From positions 1-64,000 of the forward strand of contig CAIOZF010000085.1 of the NCBI GenBank assembly GCA_903862645.1: a stretch of DNA of 64,000 bases, given 5' to 3'. Below, piece by piece: positions 9,430-17,005 of the stretch (positions are counted from its first letter, which is position 1; every line of letters begins with the position of its first letter). The stretch is from an uncultured Gammaproteobacteria bacterium (GTDB lineage: Bacteria > Pseudomonadota > Gammaproteobacteria > Pseudomonadales > Pseudohongiellaceae). The translations under genes and the position numbers were made by a program. The notes beneath the pieces are model-generated. The model did not search any database and was not told the DNA's origin. It saw only the letters and a program-made list of their open reading frames with translations.

Positions 9430-10806
9430 ATGCAATTGAAAGCGTTATATGTCGCTACGATTTTCGGTTTGCTGGCAAGCTGCAGCACCCTGGCTGTCGC
9501 TCAGGATCTCGGGGTGCCGACTGCCGGCCCCCTGTCTTCAGATGGATTGGCGTTTCAGGGTGAAGAGCGCTGGTGGAAAGGCAACACGCACACCCATACC
9601 TGGTGGAGTGATGGTGATGCGCCTCCCGAACTGATTGCCGACTGGTACAAGAAGCACGGCTACGAATTCCTGGTGTTCAGTGATCACAACATCATGCAAA
9701 GTGGCCAGAAGTGGTATCCAATCGATGAGCCAACCCGTCCGCTTGAGCAGGTGCAGGCCGCCTACAAGAACTATGTGGACGCTTTCGGAGATGACTGGGT
9801 GGAGGAGCGCACCGTTAATGGCAAGCGCGAAGTGAAATTGAAGACGTTGTCCGAATTTCGCTCACTGTTTGAAGTCGCTGACAATTTCATCTTCCTGGTG
9901 GGCGAGGAAATCACGGACAGTTTTCAGCGTCATCCCATTCACATGAACGGCGTGAATCTCGTGGAGCTGGTGCCCCCGCAGGGTGGCAGCAGCATTGGGG
10001 ATACGATTCAGAACAATCTGGATGCGGTGATGCGTCAAAGTGAAGAATATCGCCAGCCGATGGTGTTCCACTTGAATCATCCGAACTTTCATTACGCGGT
10101 GGCAGCCGAGGATTTCTTTCATCTGGAACACGAGACGGGTGATGGCTTCTTCGAAATCTACAATGGCCATGCCGGCGTGGATAACCACGGCGATGATCTG
10201 CACGAGAGTTCAGAGAGAATGTGGGACATCGTGCTCTCCAAGCGTCTCGGTGAGTTCGGTATGAGCATGATGTATGGCGTCGCAGTCGATGACTCACATG
10301 AGTACACACGCTGGGGCATCGGCACGACCAATCCCGGTCGCGGCTGGATCATGGTGAAATCGAAGTGGCTGACACCCAACAAGATTACCGAGGCGATCAA
10401 GCGCGGTGATTTCTACAACAGCACGGGTGTTACACTATCCCAGTTGCATGTTGGCGACGGGCTTATCGCAGTGGAGATTGAAGCAGAACCTGGGCTTGAG
10501 TATCGCGTCGAGTTTGTCGGCACGCTGAAGAGTGCCGATCTGACCGGTCGTCCAGAGCGTAGTGAGACTACCGAACACGACCATCGCGGTAACGAAGAGC
10601 ACCTGCATCAGGTGGTGACGCGCTACAGTGACGAAGTGGGCAAGATATTGAAGACTGTCAATGGCACGAGCGCGGAATACGTCGCGACCGGTGACGAGAT
10701 TTATGTCCGGGCACGCATAATTTCCTCTCGCATTCAGAACAATCCCTTTGCCGAGGGCGATGTGGAGATGGCGTGGACGCAACCGCTGCAGGTGCAGCAG
10801 AACTGA
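9430..10806 (+). CDS. PHP-domain metal-dependent phosphoesterase, predicted lipoprotein
   Basis: 458 residues from the ATG at 9430, which follows AGGAG. The N-terminus ends its hydrophobic stretch in LLASC, a fair lipobox with Cys at residue 18. A type I cleavage at AVA-QDL is the alternative. The PHP metal ligands appear in order: NTHTHTWWSDG (HxH), FSDHN, VGEEIT, HLNHPN and VDDSHE. They indicate a trinuclear metal phosphoesterase of the PHP superfamily. About 120 C-terminal residues after the catalytic part form a beta-rich extension without a recognised family. Export is unusual for PHP proteins best known from polymerases and histidinol phosphatase, but exported PHP proteins do occur beside TonB receptors. 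The substrate is unknown; a phosphodiester or phosphomonoester is inferred from the PhoX-like neighbour. Confidence 0.88.
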   Translation: MQLKALYVATIFGLLASCSTLAVAQDLGVPTAGPLSSDGLAFQGEERWWKGNTHTHTWWSDGDAPPELIADWYKKHGYEFLVFSDHNIMQSGQKWYPIDEPTRPLEQVQAAYKNYVDAFGDDWVEERTVNGKREVKLKTLSEFRSLFEVADNFIFLVGEEITDSFQRHPIHMNGVNLVELVPPQGGSSIGDTIQNNLDAVMRQSEEYRQPMVFHLNHPNFHYAVAAEDFFHLEHETGDGFFEIYNGHAGVDNHGDDLHESSERMWDIVLSKRLGEFGMSMMYGVAVDDSHEYTRWGIGTTNPGRGWIMVKSKWLTPNKITEAIKRGDFYNSTGVTLSQLHVGDGLIAVEIEAEPGLEYRVEFVGTLKSADLTGRPERSETTEHDHRGNEEHLHQVVTRYSDEVGKILKTVNGTSAEYVATGDEIYVRARIISSRIQNNPFAEGDVEMAWTQPLQVQQN

Positions 10807-10820
10807 GGGGGATTTTTACA

Positions 10821-12809
10821 GTGTCATTACAGGAGTTTCAGAAGCAAGCGGCGGCCTCGATAGCGCACGAGGAGTTGCCCGCAGCTATCGCGGGCGAGGC
10901 CCGCTCCCACAAAACCTCGACACTGCATGATGCGTTGCCGTCTGGTTTCGAGCAGCTCATCGCCCCAGGTTTGACTCGACGCCGTTTCCTTTCCGGGTTC
11001 GGCGGTGTCGTCGGTGCCGCTGCACTGGGCTCGTTCATCGGCATGGCGCCGCTGCAGCGTCTCCACGGCAGCACGCGCAGCTCGCTCCTCGGGTTCATTC
11101 AGGTGACCGCGAGTACTGCCGATGTTTTCGTGGTGCCACAAGGTTACAGTGCCAAGCCTCTTCTTTCACGCGGCGATTCCCTGTTTACAGACGCTCCGGA
11201 CTTTGATGCCAGTGGCAGGCAGGATTCCGCTGCACAGGCGTTGCAGTTTGGGGACTGTACCGATGGCATGAGCCTTTTTACCATCGATGAGAATCGTGCG
11301 GTACTGGCGGTCAACAACGAATTCGTGGATATCAAGAATTTCTACCCGCACGGGGGTAGCGCCATCACGGACGATGATGTTCTGAAATCCCAATATGCAC
11401 ACGGGCTGTCTATCTTTGAAATCCGTCGCGGTGACGACGGGTTCTGGAGCGTGGACAGGACATCTTCGCTGAATCGCCGCATTCACATGCGCACGCCGAT
11501 CGAATTCAGTGGTCCCGCCGCCGGACACCCGCTGCTGCGCACCCGCGCCGATCCAGACGGGCGTGTAGTAATGGGAACGCTGGGTAATTGCGCCAATGGC
11601 AAGACGCCCTGGGGCACCTATCTGACCTGCGAGGAAAATTTTCAGGATTACTTCGCTACCAGCGCAGACGTGCAGTTCAACGCGACCCAACAGCGCTATG
11701 GTTTGAAGCATCGTGATGATGGAGGCGACTGGTATCGCCATGATGAGCGCTTCGATATGGCGGAGCACCCGCATGAGCCAAACCGCTTCGGCTGGGTGGT
11801 AGAAGTGAACCCGCTCGATCCCCAAGACACTCCGAGGAAGCGTACCGCGCTTGGTCGTCTGGCGCATGAGAATGCGGCCATCGTGGTGGCTGAGGACGGT
11901 CGTGTGGTCGTATACATGGGTGATGATGCCCGTGGCGAACATATCTACCGGTTCGTTTCCGAGGGCCGCTTCAATCCGAATGATCCTGCGGCGAATCGTG
12001 ACCTGCTGGATACCGGGACGCTCAGCGTGGCCCGCTTCGACGCTGTGTCCGGAGAGTTGCAGGGACAGGGTCACTGGATTGCGCTTGTGCATGGCCAAAA
12101 CGGGCTCACTCTGGAGAACGGTTTTGCCGATCAGGCCGAGATACTGATCAACCTGCGTGTAGCTGCCAGCATCGCCGGCGGTACCACCATGGACCGACCG
12201 GAATGGATCGTGGTGCACCCGCACAACAACAGCGTGTTCTGTACCCTGACCAACAATTACAATCGTGGTGTGCTGGAGAATCAACCTGTCGATGCCGCCA
12301 ATCCGCGGGCAGAGAATCACTACGGGCACATCGTGCGCTGGACCGCGGCGCAGGGTGATCATCTGGCCGAGCAATTCGACTGGGATCTGTTCCTGATTGC
12401 TGGCAATCCTGCCGTGCATCCGGGAACTGATTATGCAGGCAGCGCCGCCATCAACGAAGACAACATGTTCAACAGTCCTGACGGCATGTCTTTCGATGCG
12501 GATGGTCGGCTGTGGATTCAGACCGATGGGGACTACAGCAACAAGGGTGACTTCGCAGGCATGGGCAACAATCAGATGCTGTGCGCCGATCCGATCACTG
12601 GCGAGGTGCGCAGATTCGCAACGGGACCCAATGGCTGTGAATTAACGGGGATCACCTTTGCTACAGACTATCGAACGCTGTTTGTCGGCGTTCAGCACCC
12701 TGGGGCGGCTGACACCGAATCCCATTTTCCTGCCGGAGGTGACAGCCAGCCACGTTCGACGATCATGATGATTCGTCGTGATGACGGCGGCGTGATCGGC
12801 GCAGCGTGA
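10821..12809 (+). CDS. PhoX-family (DUF839) Tat-exported phosphatase-like protein
   Basis: The GTG at 10821 has GAGGGGG about 9 bases upstream and gives 662 residues. A twin-arginine signal TRRRFLSGFGGVVGAAALG lies at residues 52-70, so the n-region is unusually long. The body matches the PhoX/DUF839 family: DGMSLF, LAVNNEF, the metal-centre motif TPWGTYLTCEEN with Cys near 270, RLAHENAAIVV, and SPDGMSFDADGRLWIQTDG. PhoX enzymes are periplasmic or secreted Ca/Fe-dependent alkaline phosphatases releasing phosphate from organic esters. Activity here is inferred from family and operon (TonB receptor, PHP protein). Odd: residues 23-30 (IAGEARSH) are encoded by a REP palindrome lying inside the gene before the Tat motif. 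A start after the REP would also keep the Tat signal, but no in-frame ATG or GTG lies there. Confidence 0.87.
   Translation: MSLQEFQKQAAASIAHEELPAAIAGEARSHKTSTLHDALPSGFEQLIAPGLTRRRFLSGFGGVVGAAALGSFIGMAPLQRLHGSTRSSLLGFIQVTASTADVFVVPQGYSAKPLLSRGDSLFTDAPDFDASGRQDSAAQALQFGDCTDGMSLFTIDENRAVLAVNNEFVDIKNFYPHGGSAITDDDVLKSQYAHGLSIFEIRRGDDGFWSVDRTSSLNRRIHMRTPIEFSGPAAGHPLLRTRADPDGRVVMGTLGNCANGKTPWGTYLTCEENFQDYFATSADVQFNATQQRYGLKHRDDGGDWYRHDERFDMAEHPHEPNRFGWVVEVNPLDPQDTPRKRTALGRLAHENAAIVVAEDGRVVVYMGDDARGEHIYRFVSEGRFNPNDPAANRDLLDTGTLSVARFDAVSGELQGQGHWIALVHGQNGLTLENGFADQAEILINLRVAASIAGGTTMDRPEWIVVHPHNNSVFCTLTNNYNRGVLENQPVDAANPRAENHYGHIVRWTAAQGDHLAEQFDWDLFLIAGNPAVHPGTDYAGSAAINEDNMFNSPDGMSFDADGRLWIQTDGDYSNKGDFAGMGNNQMLCADPITGEVRRFATGPNGCELTGITFATDYRTLFVGVQHPGAADTESHFPAGGDSQPRSTIMMIRRDDGGVIGAA
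10887..10910 (+). repeat. REP-like palindrome (family A) inside the PhoX gene
   Basis: ATCGCGGGCGAGGCCCGCTC and the following CCAC match Pseudomonas-type REP units. Arms GCGGGC (10890-10895) and GCCCGC (10899-10904) flank a 3-base loop. It lies in frame as codons 23-30 of the GTG-started PhoX-family gene, upstream of the Tat motif. Confidence 0.75.
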
Positions 12810-12837
12810 CTCCCGATTCACGGTTACTCACAGAAGG

Positions 12838-13085
12838 ACGCCTGCCGAATACAAGGCGTTCAAGTCTCTGGCAAAACCGACCGACAATCTGCGCGACCAC
12901 ATGAACGATCTGGATTTATCATCACCATGCTGCGTGAGGCAGCACCCACCGAAATAGCCCGCAGCAAAGACGCGCAGGGCTACACCGAGAATCGCAGCCC
13001 TGCGGCCAAAGGTGGCGCCGAGGCCGGCCGTGCGCGACAAGACCTCGAGTTGACATCACGCGAAAGAGTAAAGAGTAACACCTGA
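12838..13085 (+). pseudogene. Remnant of a DinD/Bro-type (phage antirepressor-like) protein, frameshifted
   Basis: Two frames join to give the conserved C-terminal part of the DinD family. Frame one reads TPAEYKAFKSLAKPTDNLRD and continues HMNDLDL. After a shift near 12916-12920 the next frame reads IITMLREAAPTEIARSKDAQ followed by GYTENRSPAAKGG, and stops at TGA 13083-13085. In intact DinD-like proteins these blocks are continuous (xxEYKxFKxLxxxNLRDHMTDLELIFTMLGE). No start, N-terminal domain or ribosome site is present, so this is an old truncated and frameshifted fragment. It sits directly before a second broken gene, so this spot has lost DNA. The match is from memory of the family and needs a search. 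Confidence 0.7.
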
Positions 13086-13192
13086 ATAACCAAGCCGACG
13101 GAAGAGGCACGACCTCGCCGATGTGCTGTTGTGCCCACAGTGGAGTACTATCTGTCGGATTCGGGGTGCACAGAGCGGATGTGAGGTGAAGG

Positions 13193-13428
13193 ATGTCGCA
13201 AGTTCCCAAACAAGTCGCAGTCCTCAACCTCTCCTATTTCGGTACCGAGTTCGGCGTCGCCATCGCTATACAGTCGGTGCTGGTCTGCTAACGGCCATCA
13301 CAATCTCTCCATGGCCGGATCTGGTGGTTGGCGCCGGCATCTTCTTCATGAATCTCGCTGCGGCACGAGAGGTTTACGAGGCCGCGCGCGAAGAACATGC
13401 GCTGAGCGGGCAGGAGGACGAGTCATGA
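13193..13428 (+). pseudogene. Internally deleted CDF-type cation transporter remnant
   Basis: An ATG at 13193 opens MSQVPKQVAVLNLSYFGTEF and then GVAIAIQSV, which resembles the N-terminus and first membrane helix of a cation diffusion facilitator subgroup (family pattern AxLNLxYFGVEFxVAxAIxSVSLFADS). It stops after 32 codons. In another frame the text resumes with the family's C-terminal end, GAGLLTAITISPWPDLVVGA and REVYEAAREEH, ending at 13428. The middle, about two thirds of a roughly 200-residue protein including the metal-binding DxxxD and HxxxD helices, is missing. The junction is near 13235-13245. The TGA overlaps the ATG of the next gene (ATGA), preserving the old operon coupling. Confidence 0.72.
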
Positions 13429-13628
13429 GTGCATCATTGCTGCTGTGGGGAGTGGCATTCAGCTCCATCGGCATGGGCTACTTCATCTACGGCAAGAAGC
13501 AAAACGCCACCGTGCCGCTGGTGTGCGGTATCGCACTGATGGTGATTCCCTACTTCATCCCCAGTGTAATGGTGCTGTTGCTGCTCTGTACGGTGCTCGT
13601 TGCAGTGCCATACTTCATTCGGTTGTGA
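13425..13628 (+). CDS. Small two-helix membrane protein
   Basis: 67 residues from the ATG at 13425, with AGGAGG about 8 bases upstream inside the preceding remnant. Two to three hydrophobic segments (LLLWGVAFSSIGMGYFIYG, a central VPLVCGIALMVIPYFI, and VMVLLLLCTVLVAVPYFI) are separated by short polar turns, GKKQNAT being the clearest. The pattern SIGMGYFIYGKKQ resembles small proteobacterial membrane proteins of unknown function. It is intact although its upstream partner, the CDF-type transporter, is broken. Its role is unknown; the former partnership suggests metal or ion homeostasis, which is inference only. Confidence 0.72.
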   Translation: MSASLLLWGVAFSSIGMGYFIYGKKQNATVPLVCGIALMVIPYFIPSVMVLLLLCTVLVAVPYFIRL

Positions 13629-13896
13629 GCCGTCTGCAAGAGTCATGTTGACGCCCCTCACTGCCGCTGATTCTGGCACCGTTGCCAAGCTCGCCGAGAT
13701 ACCGCAATGCCGGATTCAGCGGATGCAAGGAAGCGGTGGTCGCTATCGGGCAGGGGATCGTGATGGACGATTTTGTGATGGCAAAGCACCTGTAATGTTG
13801 GCATTGTTGTGCTCGTCGAACTCACTGAAACGGCACTAGCCTGTCGCAACGCGACTCGGTGCCAATGATCACAGGAATACCACCAGGACACGCCCC

Positions 13897-14724
13897 ATGC
13901 TTGAATCGATCCGGCAACAAACCTTGGATGTGCTGACCACACTCATCGCTCACCTTCCCAATGTACTCGGTGCCCTGTTGCTGGTGCTGGCAGGTTGGTT
14001 GCTGGCGCGCTTCCTGCGCATGGTCATCACTCGGCTGATCCACGCGCTCAACCATTTGCTGGACCGCCAGTTCCACGGTTCGACCCTGCACTTCTTTCGC
14101 ATCTCCAGTGCCACAGAGAAACTGCTGGGTTTTCTGACCTTCTGGACCACCATCCTCCTGTTTATCACCGTGGCGGTGCGGGTAGTGGGATTCTCGGCGG
14201 CCGCAGCCTGGCTGGACCGGCTCGTGGTATATCTGCCAGCTCTGGTGTCGGGCGGGTTGATCGTCATCGTCGCGTACATTCTTGGCACCGTTGCCAGACA
14301 TCTGGTGAGCCACGCCTCTGCCACCGCTGACATCGCCCAGGCGGCGCTGTTCGGGCAGATCGCCCAGGCCGCGTTCATGACCATTGGCGTGGTAATCGGC
14401 CTCGGGCAAGTGGGAGTGGATGTCAGCTTCCTGATCATCCTGTTTGCCATCGTGCTCGGGACGTTGCTGGCAGGATTCTCTTTGGCCTTCGGGCTCGGCG
14501 CCAGGCCGCTGGTGGAGAATCTGATTGCGGTGCGGCATCTGCGGCAGTCGGTGCGCCCTGGCCAGCTGATTGTCATCGGCGAGGATCGCGGGCGAGTGCT
14601 GGAGTTCACCACCACCGGGCTAGTGCTGGAGACCCCGGAGGGACGACGCATTATCCCCGCCGCCCTCTGCATGCAGCAATCCTTCAGTGTGATTACCCGG
14701 GAGCAATCGGATGAAACACTTTAA
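13897..14724 (+). CDS. MscS-like small-conductance channel protein
   Basis: 275 residues with about five membrane segments (residues 20-40, 75-95, 105-130, 155-175 and 180-205). A Gly/Ala-rich pore-lining helix (LGTLLAGFSLAFGLGA) precedes a short beta-domain (VRPGQLIVIGEDRGRVLEFT, ending TPEGRRIIPAAL). It lacks the large C-terminal vestibule of E. coli MscS and resembles the 'conserved TM helix' relatives of MscS. Such proteins are inner-membrane channels, often tension-gated. It overlaps the next gene by 14 bases, and that gene overlaps a full MgtE, so the three are co-translated. A role in ion or Mg2+-linked osmotic balance is inferred from this context. Confidence 0.85.
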   Translation: MLESIRQQTLDVLTTLIAHLPNVLGALLLVLAGWLLARFLRMVITRLIHALNHLLDRQFHGSTLHFFRISSATEKLLGFLTFWTTILLFITVAVRVVGFSAAAAWLDRLVVYLPALVSGGLIVIVAYILGTVARHLVSHASATADIAQAALFGQIAQAAFMTIGVVIGLGQVGVDVSFLIILFAIVLGTLLAGFSLAFGLGARPLVENLIAVRHLRQSVRPGQLIVIGEDRGRVLEFTTTGLVLETPEGRRIIPAALCMQQSFSVITREQSDETL

Positions 14725-15604
14725 TTCCCTGAGCCTTTATTTCCTTGCCGGCAAACCGCACGCCGCCGCCCAAGTGCTGCAGGCACTGGAAGTGGAACAG
14801 GCAGCCCAGTACCTGCAGGAGGTTCCCGTGCGTATTCTGGGGCCGGTGCTGGATGAAATGGAGACCTGGCCGGCCGCACGCATCCTCGATCTGCTGACGC
14901 TGGAACAGAACGCGGCCATTTTCGTGCAACTCGGCTACCGGAGCGTCGCCTCGCTATTGCGCCTGCAGCAAGCGCCTCGCCGGGCAGCACTTCTGGAGGT
15001 GTTGCCTGCGCAGTTGGCAAAGCCTCTGTCAAAGTCACTGGCTTATCAGGAGACCACTGTAGGTGCCTGGATGGACATGGCAACGCCGCATTTTTATGCC
15101 GATCTAAGTGCAGGCGACTGCCTTGTGTTGTTGCGGAAAATCCCCCACTCCTTCGGCTCCAGCCTGACAGTCATCAGTCACAACCACCGTGTACTGGGAG
15201 TCGTGCCGCTGGATGCCCTGCTGATCAGCCCCGAGGCGCGCACACTGGGGCAGCTGATGGACGTGCAGCTGGAACCACTCCCGGCGGAGCTGAGTCTCGA
15301 AGTCGCCAGGAATCTCCCCGACTGGCACGGTCACAGCAACCTGCCGGTGCGCAGTCTCAACGGCACTTTTCTCGGCACGCTCAGCCACACGGCATTGCAC
15401 ATGGCACTGGACAGCAACAAGGTATCGCTCAACCCTTCGCTCGACGACTCCGTGCTCGCGCATCTGGTGCGCGCCATGGCGACCACCATGGCTGGGATGC
15501 TGCCTCTGTCATCGAGTGCGAGTGATCGCTGGCAGCCAGCGGCCGAGCAGGCAGGTCGCAGACAGGAGGCTCGTCACAGAGAGGAGGCTCGCCATGGAGA
15601 CTAA
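14711..15604 (+). CDS. Stand-alone MgtE N-domain/CBS-like protein
   Basis: 297 residues. Residues 1-120 form alpha-helical repeats like the MgtE N-terminal superhelix (LAGKPHAAAQVLQALEVEQA, PAARILDLLTLEQNAAIFVQ). Residues 120-250 look like a degenerate CBS pair (VGAWMDMATPHFYADLSAGD, LPVRSLNGTFLGTLS). There are no membrane helices. In MgtE these cytosolic domains bind Mg2+ and close the channel. Here they form a separate protein between an MscS-like channel and a full MgtE, so a regulatory partner for one or both is the natural guess. The charged C-terminal tail is encoded by an 18-base tandem repeat (QEARHR/EEARHG) that also carries the ribosome site of the next gene. Confidence 0.8.
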   Translation: MKHFNSLSLYFLAGKPHAAAQVLQALEVEQAAQYLQEVPVRILGPVLDEMETWPAARILDLLTLEQNAAIFVQLGYRSVASLLRLQQAPRRAALLEVLPAQLAKPLSKSLAYQETTVGAWMDMATPHFYADLSAGDCLVLLRKIPHSFGSSLTVISHNHRVLGVVPLDALLISPEARTLGQLMDVQLEPLPAELSLEVARNLPDWHGHSNLPVRSLNGTFLGTLSHTALHMALDSNKVSLNPSLDDSVLAHLVRAMATTMAGMLPLSSSASDRWQPAAEQAGRRQEARHREEARHGD

Positions 15605-16949
15605 ACTTTCCCCGCAGGATGACCTGGATTCCCCGACCAACCCGCTGCGAGGCGCAAGCGCCGTCGATACTGCATTGACGCGCAAGTTCCTCCTCGATTT
15701 TCCCCGTGATGCGGCTCTGAAGATCGAGGCCATGGACCTCGGCGAAGCGTCTGCGGTCCTGGCCTTGCAGCCGGTGTACGCGCTACTGACGATGTGGAAG
15801 TATCTGCTGCCGAGCGTCGCCGCCGACCTTCTCACAGCACTGCCCGAGGCGCACATCCGTCAGCTCATGGCGGAATTGCGGCCACAGGATACGGTGCGCA
15901 TGCTCGGACAGCTGGAGGAGGAGCGGCGTCACCAACTGCTTGGGATCATCGATGAGGCGGTACGCAGGGAATTGAGCGAACTGCTCAGCTACCCCGAGAA
16001 CAGCGCCGGGCGCTTGATGGATACCCGTGCCTCGCTCTTCCGGTGCGAGATGACGGTGGCCGAGACGCTCAATGTCCTGCGCCGGGCCAGATTGCGTACT
16101 GCTCGTGGTGTGTTTCTGGTCGACGCCGAGGGGCGCCTCACTGCCAAGATTCCATTGCACGACATCGCCGTGGCGGAGCCACACGTGCGCCTCGCAGAGC
16201 TGGCTCAACCCGTGCAGGCAATGGTGTCCAGCACCGCCGAAAAGGACGAGATTTCCGAGCTGTTCGAAAAGCATCAGCTGCTCGATCTGCCGGTGGTAGA
16301 CATTGATCAGCGTCTGCTGGGCATCATCAATCACAACAGCCTGGTACAGGTATCGCAGGAAGACATGTCGTCCGACGTCCTGGCGATGGTGGGCGCGAGC
16401 CGCGACGAGCGCGCCCTCTCGGGCCCGCTGTTCGCAGTCCGCAAGCGCATGCCGTGGCTGCAGATTAACCTGCTGACTGCTTTCCTCGCCGCCTCGGTGG
16501 TGGGTCTGTTCGAAGACACCATAGCCAGTTTCACCGCGCTGGCAGTCTTGCTGCCGGTGGTGGCGGGGCAGTCCGGGAATGCTGGCGCCCAGGCGCTGGC
16601 CGTAACCATGCGTGGATTGGCGCTGCGGGAAATCACCATCCGCCACTGGTTCCGTGTTATGTATAAGGAAGTGCGAGTGGGTTTCGTCAACGGCCTGGGT
16701 ATCGCCATCACTTGCGGACTCGGGGTGTTTCTGTGGAGCCAGTCGTTCGGACTGGTACTCGTTATCAGCACGGCCATGGTGGTAGCGATGGTTGCAGCAG
16801 GCTTTGCCGGGGCGGTGGTGCCAATCGTACTGGTGCGCATGGGGCAGGACCCGGCTCAGGCATCGTCCATTATTCTGACCACGGTCACCGATGTGGTCGG
16901 GTTCTTTGCTTTTCTTGGGATCGCTACGGCGATGTCTAGCCTGCTTTAG
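15594..16949 (+). CDS. mgtE: MgtE-type magnesium transporter
   Basis: 451 residues from the ATG at 15594, with GAGGAGG upstream and an 11-base overlap with the preceding gene. The order is an N-terminal helical domain (residues 1-125), a CBS pair (about 130-265; GRLMDTRASLFRCEMTVAET, LPVVDIDQRLLGIINHNSL) and a five-helix membrane domain with the signature LLPVVAGQSGNAGAQALAVT near 325-345. MgtE is an inner-membrane Mg2+ channel gated by intracellular Mg2+. The length matches the family. The paralogous soluble N/CBS protein immediately upstream is the unusual part of this operon. Confidence 0.95.
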   Translation: METKLSPQDDLDSPTNPLRGASAVDTALTRKFLLDFPRDAALKIEAMDLGEASAVLALQPVYALLTMWKYLLPSVAADLLTALPEAHIRQLMAELRPQDTVRMLGQLEEERRHQLLGIIDEAVRRELSELLSYPENSAGRLMDTRASLFRCEMTVAETLNVLRRARLRTARGVFLVDAEGRLTAKIPLHDIAVAEPHVRLAELAQPVQAMVSSTAEKDEISELFEKHQLLDLPVVDIDQRLLGIINHNSLVQVSQEDMSSDVLAMVGASRDERALSGPLFAVRKRMPWLQINLLTAFLAASVVGLFEDTIASFTALAVLLPVVAGQSGNAGAQALAVTMRGLALREITIRHWFRVMYKEVRVGFVNGLGIAITCGLGVFLWSQSFGLVLVISTAMVVAMVAAGFAGAVVPIVLVRMGQDPAQASSIILTTVTDVVGFFAFLGIATAMSSLL

Positions 16950-17005
16950 CACCAGGTCATTCCGCAGATTCGTACTGCAGTGTCGGACGGCGACGGGGAG
17001 TTGTC

